The position numbers and the translations under genes are program-made. Shown here piece after piece: positions 45,504 to 52,326 of a stretch of 64,000 nucleotides of DNA (position 1 is its first letter; every line of letters starts with the position of its first letter). The notes beneath the pieces were generated by a model. That model did no database searches and was not told where the DNA came from. It saw only the letters and a list, made by a program, of their open reading frames with translations. This DNA comes from Methanosphaera sp. WGK6 (lineage in GTDB: Archaea; Methanobacteriota; Methanobacteria; Methanobacteriales; Methanobacteriaceae): positions 62,001 to 126,000 of the forward strand of contig NZ_JRWK01000004.1 of the NCBI RefSeq assembly GCF_001729965.1. The letters run 5' to 3'.

Positions 45504-45827
45504 TTAATCAAAAAGAACTCCTATATATCGTGTATACTCATGATTTATATAATATAGTTCATCCATTAACTTTAATTTTGTATTAAATCGTTCCTTATAA
45601 TCATATATCTCTGAAACTAATTTAACAAATAATTCGCCACCATGACTCATATATACTAATTCTAAACGTGGTTTTTTAGTGGAATATTTTTCAAAAGTAT
45701 CATATAATGAATTTAGTAAATCATCTAAATTATGTGAAATTACATAATCAATAGCTTCATCATCATATTCATATCCCTCTAAACTAGATGCAGAGTATGG
45801 TTTATTTTCTTGGATAACTTCTTTCAT
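45504..45827 (-). CDS. Small acidic partner of the HEPN-like gene, possible antitoxin
   Basis: A 107-residue soluble protein without a recognised family. Acidic N-terminal part (SLEGYEYDDEAIDYVISHNL), a conserved core (STKKPRLELVYMSHGGELFV) and C-terminal YYINHEYTRYIGVLFD. First gene of a two-gene unit with the HEPN-like gene. A second copy (44649-44988) is frameshifted and stands alone, so a module was duplicated and one copy decayed. Whether it counteracts the HEPN protein is a guess from gene order. Confidence 0.65.
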   Translation of the reverse strand: MKEVIQENKPYSASSLEGYEYDDEAIDYVISHNLDDLLNSLYDTFEKYSTKKPRLELVYMSHGGELFVKLVSEIYDYKERFNTKLKLMDELYYINHEYTRYIGVLFD

Positions 45828-45998
45828 GTTGATTACTCCAATTATTTTTTTAAGATAGTTTTTTACAATTATTATTATTTTTTCAATTATAGTTCCAGAA
45901 TATCTGATTTTTTAAAAGAAAAAATATTTAAACTATCATCATATTTTTAATTTTAGTAGTATATAAATTATTCTATCCTTGTGAAGTTTTCAAGTACA

Positions 45999-47087
45999 TC
46001 ATTTTATTGAATAAAATTCTTTTAAATCATTTATATCTAAATTTAATTTTTTAAATTTTTCAAATTTTAAGAGATGATCTAACATATGTTCTAACATGTT
46101 TTCTTTAGATTTCATTTTTGCATAATGTATTTTTCTATGACAATTAGGACATAATGGTATTATATTCTCCTTACAATCTAATTTAACTGATTGAAAACTA
46201 TTTTCTCTAGCTAAAGGAATAATATGATGTGCTTCAACATAATTAGGTCGTGATTTTGAAGGAAATGTTATGTGATTTTTATCAAAAAAACAATTATACC
46301 TACTTTTTTCTAAAACAGAGACACTTAAGTTATAATTCCTTGTATGTTTTTTTAAACTTTTTGTACTTACATATTGAAAATCTGTTTTAAAGAACATATT
46401 TTCATATGTTTCCTCTTTCAAAAATCCATTCAAAAAATCCCGTTTATTTTCAACTAATTTAATTTTTTCAATATCATTTTCAGTCACATATTCAATAATA
46501 TTCCATTTTTCCCAATAGGGTAATACCCATGTTTTCCATTTATCATATTCTTTTTCATGAATATTTATTCTATTTTTAAAATCTTCATAATTTCTTATAT
46601 ACGGTATTCTATATAAAAACCATTCGACAGGAATTGGTTCTTCCAATAATAATTTAAAAATTATTCTAAATGGATATAATGATAATTTAACTGATTTTGT
46701 TGCAGAATTCGGATAACTTGATTGTAATAATTGATATAAATAAAATTCTTTTGCTTTAATATAATCTTTTTTCTTAATAGCTTCTAAAAAATTCTTACCA
46801 TCAACAGATAATGAAAGTTCATCATCAATATTCCTAATAAATCCTACAAATTCTAATGGCCTATAAAAATGTCTTTTATTTGATTTATTTTCATCTAACT
46901 TATAATTTTCTTTAAGATAATTACAAATAGATTCTTCATAATTTGAAACTGTGATAGGGCCGTTCTCTTTGAAAAACTCAAGTACACCTATACTTCTTGT
47001 AGACATTTTATTAGAGTCCCAAAATTCTAAGTTAGAATCAAAAGGATTTCCATTCCCTGCAACTTGCCATCTGTATTTTTCAGCCAT
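45999..47087 (-). CDS. HNH endonuclease, probable restriction enzyme
   Basis: A 362-residue protein ending in an HNH nuclease: VEAHHIIPLAREN, ENIIPLCPNCHRKIHY at about residues 289-330, with the His-His, Asn and zinc cysteine positions present (CPNC). The N-terminal ~270 residues have a helical, winged-helix-like look and would supply DNA specificity. It starts 3 bp after the C-terminal half of a cytosine-5 methyltransferase on the same strand, the normal layout of a type II restriction-modification operon with an HNH nuclease. With the methyltransferase cut in two, an active nuclease would threaten the host. Confidence 0.85.
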   Translation of the reverse strand: MAEKYRWQVAGNGNPFDSNLEFWDSNKMSTRSIGVLEFFKENGPITVSNYEESICNYLKENYKLDENKSNKRHFYRPLEFVGFIRNIDDELSLSVDGKNFLEAIKKKDYIKAKEFYLYQLLQSSYPNSATKSVKLSLYPFRIIFKLLLEEPIPVEWFLYRIPYIRNYEDFKNRINIHEKEYDKWKTWVLPYWEKWNIIEYVTENDIEKIKLVENKRDFLNGFLKEETYENMFFKTDFQYVSTKSLKKHTRNYNLSVSVLEKSRYNCFFDKNHITFPSKSRPNYVEAHHIIPLARENSFQSVKLDCKENIIPLCPNCHRKIHYAKMKSKENMLEHMLDHLLKFEKFKKLNLDINDLKEFYSIK

Positions 47088-47090
47088 AGC

Positions 47091-47834
47091 TTAACCTTCC
47101 CGTTTAGGCATAGTTTTTAATAAATTTGCAGAGAATTTTGGAGGTATCCCTTCACCAATTACTTGTCTTATGAAATTTTCACTAGCCCACTCCGGAATAT
47201 TCCAATCATCAGGTAATCCAGTTAATCTAATAATTTCTAAAATAGATAAAACTCTTGCATCACTATATGTTCCATCATCTAATAATCTACCAGGATGTAC
47301 ATTATTCTGTGAGGAAATACTACCATTACACATAGTAATTGTAGGTGCTGGTTTATCCCATTGAATTCGTTTATAAGTTGTTCTATATCCTTTTATTCTT
47401 CGTCCCTCTTTTTTAGGATAATATTTTTTATTATCAAATGCAGTTTCACCAGTTGGTGTATTTTTCATCCATAATATGTGTCTATCATTATGTTTTTTAG
47501 CATGATGTAAAGGAATATTTGATTGTTCACCACTTTCAAGACTAGGTAAATCACCGATAGCATCTTTTACTGTTATTTTTTCTAATTTTTCAGGAAAATC
47601 CCATTTTTTAATATTAGAAATTAGAAAAATAGCTCGTTTTCTAGTTTGTGCAGTTCCATAATCTGCAGCATCTAAAATACTATAATTAATATAGTATCCT
47701 AATGGTTGTAATTCTTCAATAATGTAATTTAAAATTTTAACCTCTTTATCACCAATTTTTATTGAAAATTTAAGAATTTGAGGTACATTTTCTAAACATA
47801 TTAATTCTATGTTTTTCTTTTTTAAAAAAAACAA
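47091..47834 (-). CDS. Cytosine-5 DNA methyltransferase, C-terminal half
   Basis: A 247-residue frame holding motifs VI to X of a C5 methyltransferase: LENVPQIL (VI), DYGTAQTRKRAIFL (VIII), a target-recognition region, PAPTITMCNGS, LSILEIIRLTGLPDDW (IX) and FIRQVIGEGIPPKFSANLL (X). Motif I (SAM) and the catalytic Pro-Cys (IV) are missing; they lie on the other strand at 47902-48258. The first codons, from a TTG at 47834 (FFLKKKNIELIC), look like the tail of another motif V-VI region. On its own it cannot methylate DNA. Confidence 0.9.
   Translation of the reverse strand: MFFLKKKNIELICLENVPQILKFSIKIGDKEVKILNYIIEELQPLGYYINYSILDAADYGTAQTRKRAIFLISNIKKWDFPEKLEKITVKDAIGDLPSLESGEQSNIPLHHAKKHNDRHILWMKNTPTGETAFDNKKYYPKKEGRRIKGYRTTYKRIQWDKPAPTITMCNGSISSQNNVHPGRLLDDGTYSDARVLSILEIIRLTGLPDDWNIPEWASENFIRQVIGEGIPPKFSANLLKTMPKREG
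47787..47794. repeat. 8-bp inverted repeat, left arm at methyltransferase break
   Basis: ATTTTCTA here is the inverse of TAGAAAAT at 48248-48255. Inverting the DNA between them joins codons GAA AAT of the N-terminal half to GTA CCT of the C-terminal half in frame (IENVPQIL). Confidence 0.7.
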
Positions 47835-47901
47835 AATAAGAGTAATTTAATTATATTTAATGAAATAAATATTATATTATTTATAAATTTGAGGAATTCA
47901 T

Positions 47902-48258
47902 ATGGTTAACGGAGTATCTTTATTTTCAAATGTAGGTATTGGAGAAACATACTTTGAAGAATATGGTTTGAATATTTGTGGTGCTAATGAAATAATTGAA
48001 AAAAGAGCTAAATTTTATAGACATTTATATCCTGATTCTAATATGATTTGTGGTGATATAACAAAAAAAGAAATTTTTGATAAACTTATTGATATTTATC
48101 AAAGAAATAACTGTGATTTTTTAATATCCACTCCTCCTTGTCAAGGAATGAGTCAAGCAGGAAAAATGGATAAAGATGATCCTAGAAATTCTTTAATTAT
48201 ACAAACTATTAATTTTATTAAAGAGACCCGACCATCTAATGTAATTATAGAAAATTAA
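47902..48258 (+). CDS. Cytosine-5 DNA methyltransferase, N-terminal half
   Basis: A 118-residue frame with motif I (VSLFSNVGIGE, SAM binding), the region CGDITKKEIF, and motif IV with the catalytic Cys (STPPCQGMSQAG), ending ETRPSNVIIEN then TAA. Motif VI (ENV) is cut at its second residue. The C-terminal half lies on the opposite strand, starting 67 bp away. GAGGAATT at 47891-47898 precedes the ATG. Without the rest it should be inactive, unless the two halves work as a split enzyme like M.AquI, which divergent orientation makes less likely. Confidence 0.9.
   Translation: MVNGVSLFSNVGIGETYFEEYGLNICGANEIIEKRAKFYRHLYPDSNMICGDITKKEIFDKLIDIYQRNNCDFLISTPPCQGMSQAGKMDKDDPRNSLIIQTINFIKETRPSNVIIEN
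48248..48255. repeat. 8-bp inverted repeat, right arm at methyltransferase break
   Basis: TAGAAAAT, inverse of 47787-47794. It spans the last two codons (GAA AAT) before the stop of the N-terminal half. Confidence 0.7.
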
Positions 48259-48291
48259 AAATTATATGAAAATATATGCCTTTTCATCGAC

Positions 48292-48315
48292 TTCGTTATA
48301 GATGGCTATAACGAA
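48292..48315. repeat. Palindromic repeated element, copy 2
   Basis: TTCGTTATAG (48292-48301), loop ATGG, CTATAACGAA (48306-48315): a perfect 10-bp stem about 35 bp beyond the broken methyltransferase. An imperfect relative occurs at 21331-21360. Confidence 0.65.
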
Positions 48316-48437
48316 TGAATAGAGTATTATTTTTCCAGTAGTCTTTCAATTAATCTAGATATTTTCATGAATAATAATTCATCTTACTATAATGTATTGA
48401 CTAATTATAATACTATCAAAAATTATATATTCATAGT

Positions 48438-48536
48438 TCTTCTCGAAAAATTAAAACATATACTTATGGTAATACATAATAAAGTAAAAATAGATAGAAA
48501 TAAAGCACTCATATTAAAAAAAATAACTTAGAAACT
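48438..48536 (-). repeat. Dispersed ~110-bp repeat, minus-strand copy
   Basis: The reverse complement runs from TAGTTTCTAAGTTATTTTTT to AATTTTTCGAGAAGAA and matches 19625-19742 with scattered differences. Confidence 0.65.
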
Positions 48537-48932
48537 ATATTATTTCTCATAATATTTGATTCTTTTAATAATACGGCAATGTCATTTGAAAGAAGTTGAT
48601 TTGTTACATGAGGATTATTTGTTAAAATATTTGTTGCATAATTTTCATATTTTTTCAATCTATAGCAAATGGATCCATTTTTTTAGGAGTACTTGTTTTA
48701 TATCTTTGTCTTTTAATAAGTAAGATGGTTCTATTTTTAAAGTAATTTCATCTTTGATGGTTGTGTCTTGTATTTTATTGTTAAAATTATAATTTTTTTG
48801 TTTGTGCAAAATGTTCTTCAGGAAAATTATTTTTAAGTAATTCCTTTATTTCTTCAATCTTTTCTATATAAGTCCTGTTCTATTTTTTCGAAAGAAAAAC
48901 ATGAGATTAATATTTGTTAAATAATGATTCAT
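48464..48932 (-). pseudogene. Decayed gene with C-terminal membrane tail
   Basis: Minus-strand translation from the ATG at 48932 (with AAGGAG about 12 nt upstream at 48945-48950) reads MNHYLTNINLMFFFRKNRTG, shifts, then EKIEEIKELLKNNFPEEHFA, shifts again to KIQDTTIKDEITLKIEPSYL and VLLKKMDPFAID, stop, KKYENYATNILTNNPHVTNQ, NDIAVLLKESNIMRNN, VSKLFFLI, stop, VLYFYLFLLYYVLP. At least two frameshifts and two internal stops. A soluble helical protein with a C-terminal membrane tail is suggested; family unknown. The tail is shared with the 19507 remnant. Confidence 0.6.
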
Positions 48933-49126
48933 TTTATAATAAATCTCCTTCATAGTTCATTATGATTATTCTTTCTTTTTGTAGAGTGGATTGTCTGCTT
49001 AAAGGTCAAGTTATTATAAAATATAGTTGAGGGAGTAAAATAAATAATCATAGTCAGTTAATTTAAAATAACAAAGATTTAAAAAATAGTTCTAACAGAT
49101 ACTCTAATAAAAAGAAAAGATAATAT
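48933..49126. other. Intergenic, no gene seen
   Basis: AT-rich sequence leading into the acetyltransferase gene. It holds the ribosome site of the decayed minus-strand gene at 48945-48950 and an unremarkable leader. Confidence 0.4.
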
Positions 49127-49723
49127 ATGGACAATAATAGAAAGGCAGTTAAAATGAAAAGTGAAATGGATAAGTTGAAAGCTGGCGAAGAATACTGTTA
49201 TGATGATGAGGAAGTAAATGGATTGAAAGTAAATGCAATAGTGCAATCTCAACGGTATAATAGTATAGACCCTAATGATAAAGATAAACAATATACAGTA
49301 TTAAAAGAAATTCTTGGAAGTGTAGGTGAAAATGTATGGATAGCAAATACATTTAACTTTGACAATGGAAAAAACATACATATTAAAGATAACTTCACAG
49401 GAAACTTTAATTTAACTATTCTTGATATTAGAGAGGTATATATTGGAAATAATGTTATGATTGGACCAAATACTCTTATAACTACTGTTGGTCATCCACT
49501 TAATCCACAGGGACGTAGAGATCATCTTGCTATGGCAGAACCTGTTACTATTGGTGATGATGTATGGCTTGGAGGTAATGTAACTGTACTTCCTGGTGTA
49601 ACTATAGGAAATAATGTTGTTGTGGGTGCTGGAGCTGTTGTAACTAGGGATATACCTGATAATTCATTAGCAGTGGGAGTACCTGCAAAGGTAATAAGAG
49701 AATTGGAAAATAATGTTGAATAA
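49127..49723 (+). CDS. Hexapeptide-repeat O-acetyltransferase (maltose/galactoside type)
   Basis: A 198-residue left-handed beta-helix acetyltransferase of the LacA/Maa family. N-terminal YNSIDPNDKDKQYTVLKEIL matches the family's helical cap; the hexapeptide strands run from VYIGNNVMIGPNTLI through VWLGGNVTVLPGVTIGNNVV and VGAGAVVTRDIPDNSLAVGV to PAKVIRE. The catalytic His sits in TTVGHPL. It transfers acetyl from acetyl-CoA to a sugar, perhaps a surface glycan or free disaccharide. A small gene overlaps its end. Confidence 0.9.
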   Translation: MDNNRKAVKMKSEMDKLKAGEEYCYDDEEVNGLKVNAIVQSQRYNSIDPNDKDKQYTVLKEILGSVGENVWIANTFNFDNGKNIHIKDNFTGNFNLTILDIREVYIGNNVMIGPNTLITTVGHPLNPQGRRDHLAMAEPVTIGDDVWLGGNVTVLPGVTIGNNVVVGAGAVVTRDIPDNSLAVGVPAKVIRELENNVE

Positions 49724-49739
49724 ATTTGGAGTGATATTT

Positions 49740-49937
49740 ATGGTATGTGATATATCAACGGAACATGAAGAACCATTATCTGAATTAATAAAAAGATTAT
49801 ATGAATTTGAGGGTATTGAAGTACTCTGTGAATGTGTAAAACTATTACAAGAGAGTGTGACAAGAGAAGAATTAGAAAAATTAAGTGATGATGAGTTATA
49901 CAGGTACTATTTGCAAGCACAAGAGAATATTAAGTAG
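49740..49937 (+). CDS. Small acidic protein of unknown function
   Basis: A 65-residue helical, acidic protein (EEPLSELIKRLYEFEGIEVL, REELEKLSDDELYRYYLQAQ). The frame opens inside the acetyltransferase gene at 49713, but GGAGTGAT (49728-49735) lies just before the ATG at 49740, which is chosen. Probably co-transcribed with the acetyltransferase. No family recognised. Confidence 0.65.
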   Translation: MVCDISTEHEEPLSELIKRLYEFEGIEVLCECVKLLQESVTREELEKLSDDELYRYYLQAQENIK

Positions 49938-49962
49938 TAATCTAAATTACTACTTTTCTACT

Positions 49963-51156
49963 TTAAATCATGCTTCTGTATGGATATAGTCCTTTTTCTT
50001 CATATGTATTTTTAAGCCATGCTTTAAATACTGGATCTATTAATTGGTATTTTCCATTATCATATTCAATTAGTGCTAAATCCATTAAATGATTTAGTGG
50101 TTTTCCTAGTGAACCACTTTTTACTTTTAGTTTTTCAGATATTTCTAATCGTTTTAATGGTTTTTCTAGTAAATTAGTTATTATTTTTTGTTCTCTTAGT
50201 GTTAATTTTCCCCATTGTATTAGATGACTTGTGATTAATACAGGTATTATGTTTTTAAACTGTTTTTTTATTTCATTTGCATCAAGAATTATTTTTGGAG
50301 GTAAAAGATTTGCAAAAATATTAATATATGCTGGTATTCCATGAGTACATTTATAGAATTGTTCTATACCATCTTCAGTTAATTTTAAATGATTTGCTTT
50401 TTCATTTAGATAATTTGTTGTTGTTTGTTGTGTGAATGGTTTAATTTCTATAGTTAATATTCTTCCACCAAATGCCCCATTTTGTCCTACCATATCCATA
50501 ATTAATGTATCCTTAACACTCATACTACCTGAAAATAGGTATGATACATTTTTTTGTGTTTGTGTTTTATTTCGTAAATACCATAAAAATGAATTAAGAT
50601 CCTCGTCAAGGTCTTTTATTACTTGTATTTCGTCAAAAAATAATAGAACTCCTTTGATTTTATTTTTATTTTCTTCATATATTTGTTGAGGTAACTCCAT
50701 TACAAAATCAATTAATTTAGTTTGATTTTTTTCTGTTTCTATTAATGGTAATGGTATATTTTTATATTGTGTTATGTTGGATACATGAATATTATTAGTT
50801 TTAATGTATTTTTCTAGTTTTTTATTTATAGTATTTAAACCAAAGTTATCACATGATTCTATTAATTTTTTATAGATTAATTTTATAATATCTATTCTTT
50901 TTAGTTTATTTTCTTGATATTCAGGGTTTTGTGATATGTCAATATATGTTACAAGATAGTCTTCTTTAAAGTTCTTTTCTAACTTTTTTATTAGTGCTGT
51001 TTTTCCTACACCTCTTATCCCAGTTAATAGGATTGTTGGTGATGATCCATAAGTTGTGCCTTTTAGAAGATTAGATATGAATTCTATATCTTCTGTTCTA
51101 TTATAAAATTCATAATCATTTAATTCTACGTCAGTTCCCCATGCCATATGATACAT
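49963..51156 (-). CDS. Archaeal AAA ATPase (PF01637-type)
   Basis: A 397-residue STAND-like archaeal ATPase: FYNRTEDIEFISNLL start, Walker A TGIRGVGKTALI, Walker B GVLLFFDEIQVI, sensor SYLFSGSMSVKD, and a C-terminal winged-helix segment (LTLREQKIITNLLEKPLKRL). Such ATPases are numerous in methanogens; roles are mostly unknown, with some tied to mobile elements or regulation. GAGGTAAT lies 7 nt before the ATG at 51156. A close paralogue begins at 63234 on the other side of the giant adhesin. Two palindromes upstream (51201 and 51266) may control it. Confidence 0.85.
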   Translation of the reverse strand: MYHMAWGTDVELNDYEFYNRTEDIEFISNLLKGTTYGSSPTILLTGIRGVGKTALIKKLEKNFKEDYLVTYIDISQNPEYQENKLKRIDIIKLIYKKLIESCDNFGLNTINKKLEKYIKTNNIHVSNITQYKNIPLPLIETEKNQTKLIDFVMELPQQIYEENKNKIKGVLLFFDEIQVIKDLDEDLNSFLWYLRNKTQTQKNVSYLFSGSMSVKDTLIMDMVGQNGAFGGRILTIEIKPFTQQTTTNYLNEKANHLKLTEDGIEQFYKCTHGIPAYINIFANLLPPKIILDANEIKKQFKNIIPVLITSHLIQWGKLTLREQKIITNLLEKPLKRLEISEKLKVKSGSLGKPLNHLMDLALIEYDNGKYQLIDPVFKAWLKNTYEEKGLYPYRSMI

Positions 51157-51200
51157 TATTATTACCTCTATTATAAAATAGATTTATAAAAATATTTAAA

Positions 51201-51217
51201 TAATCTAAAATGGATTA
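51201..51217. promoter_or_regulatory. Palindromic site upstream of the ATPase, copy 1
   Basis: TAATC, seven-base spacer TAAAATG, GATTA. About 45 bp upstream of the ATPase start; the same site with one change is at 51266-51282, and half-sites lie between them. Confidence 0.45.
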
Positions 51218-51265
51218 TGTAATCATAAATAGATAATAGAATACTTAGATTTCAAATAGATTATA

Positions 51266-51282
51266 TAATCTAAAATAGATTA
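51266..51282. promoter_or_regulatory. Palindromic site upstream of the ATPase, copy 2
   Basis: TAATC TAAAATA GATTA, identical to copy 1 except for one spacer base, centred 65 bp from it. A pair of operator-like sites suggests control of the ATPase gene by a dimeric regulator. Confidence 0.45.
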
Positions 51283-51284
51283 CT

Positions 51285-51863
51285 TTAGTATAGTACTGCT
51301 GTTAGTAATGTTAAATATTCAGGGAATTTTCCTTCTTTCATATCTATTGTTTCTAGTTCAAATCCAAATACACCAATTAGTGTTTCGTTAACTAGTGTTC
51401 CTATTGATTCAATGGAATGTCTTACTAATTCTGGATGTATACATGGTTTATCATATAGTCTACTGCATTTTAAACATATGTTACAGTAACCTGCGGATAA
51501 TGCTAGTCCATCGTATTGTTTCTCTTTTTCCATGAGTTCTTCTGTTATGTTAGTTTTTTCCTTAAATAGAGTGTTATCGACTATATTCATTATTTCTTCT
51601 TCTTTATATGTTTTTTCTAGGAATTTTTTTGTGAAAACTATTTTTGTTGCTATTAATTCTATATTTTCATATTTTTCCCAGTATTTTGTTACATCTTCTT
51701 CAAATTGTGGACATGCCCAGTTATTATTGTATTGTGGACATTCACTACATAGTTTTTCGGTATATTCTAGATTAACATAGTTTTTGTAGAATTCTTTTGT
51801 AGATACTGTTTTTATTTCTTTTACTGCATTATATGTATGGCTAAAATCATCTTCTTTAATCAT
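51285..51863 (-). CDS. DUF2284-like cysteine-rich metal-binding protein
   Basis: A 192-residue protein with the DUF2284 cysteine layout: KLCSECPQYNNNWACPQ near residue 36-52, then a middle helical part, then LSAGYCNICLKCSRLYDKPC with IHPELVRHSIESIG. The C-terminal TVIGVFG-like region matches corrinoid/Fe-S binding relatives, though cofactor and function are unknown. Single gene, minus strand; its end lies 3 bp from the second operator-like site of the ATPase. Confidence 0.8.
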   Translation of the reverse strand: MIKEDDFSHTYNAVKEIKTVSTKEFYKNYVNLEYTEKLCSECPQYNNNWACPQFEEDVTKYWEKYENIELIATKIVFTKKFLEKTYKEEEIMNIVDNTLFKEKTNITEELMEKEKQYDGLALSAGYCNICLKCSRLYDKPCIHPELVRHSIESIGTLVNETLIGVFGFELETIDMKEGKFPEYLTLLTAVLY

Positions 51864-52282
51864 ATTTTAAAAACTCCCACTTACTTATGATTAATTTCAT
51901 CTATTATATCATTTTTGTTAATTATGTGATTTATATTAGGGACTATGTATGTAAAAAAAAGAGTTAAAATATTATTTATAGTATACTTGGTATATATGTA
52001 GTAATATTAAATTTAAGTATTCCATAATTAAAACAAGAATTTCACCAATAGAATAAACAAGATTATGAAAAACATATATTTTAATCTAAATTATTTAACA
52101 CTATTATAATTATTTTAAACAGAAAAAGTGTATATATGAATAAAGATAATTATTTGTTTAAAAATTAGAATGAAATAATAGTATAACTAGTTTTCATTAT
52201 CAAAAATAAGTGTTTATCATTAACTAGTCTTAATAAAAAAAATTTTAAAAATTAGATTTTAAAGTTTATTAAAAAAAATATA
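51864..52282. other. AT-rich intergenic, no gene seen
   Basis: About 420 bp with TATA-like stretches for the minus-strand DUF2284 gene and a T-rich (minus strand) end after the adhesin terminator. A TCAAAAATAAGTGTTTATC stretch near 52198 is similar to GTCAAAAATAAGTTTTTGTT near 19769. Confidence 0.4.
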
Positions 52283-52326
52283 AAGAAAGTGTGAAAGTTA
52301 TAATTAACTTCATGATTCACTTTCTT
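52271..52326 (-). terminator. Hairpin terminator overlapping the giant adhesin stop
   Basis: On the minus strand AAGAAAGTG (52326-52318) pairs with CACTTTCTT (52291-52283), with a weaker inner stem, followed by a run of eight T. The outer stem overlaps the TAA of the adhesin gene. Confidence 0.6.

Noticed and set aside
47902-48258. Naturally split two-subunit methyltransferase of the M.AquI kind
   Set aside because: Kept only as a minor option: the halves are on opposite strands, cut inside motif VI, and rejoin in frame by one inversion, which fits a broken or switched gene better.
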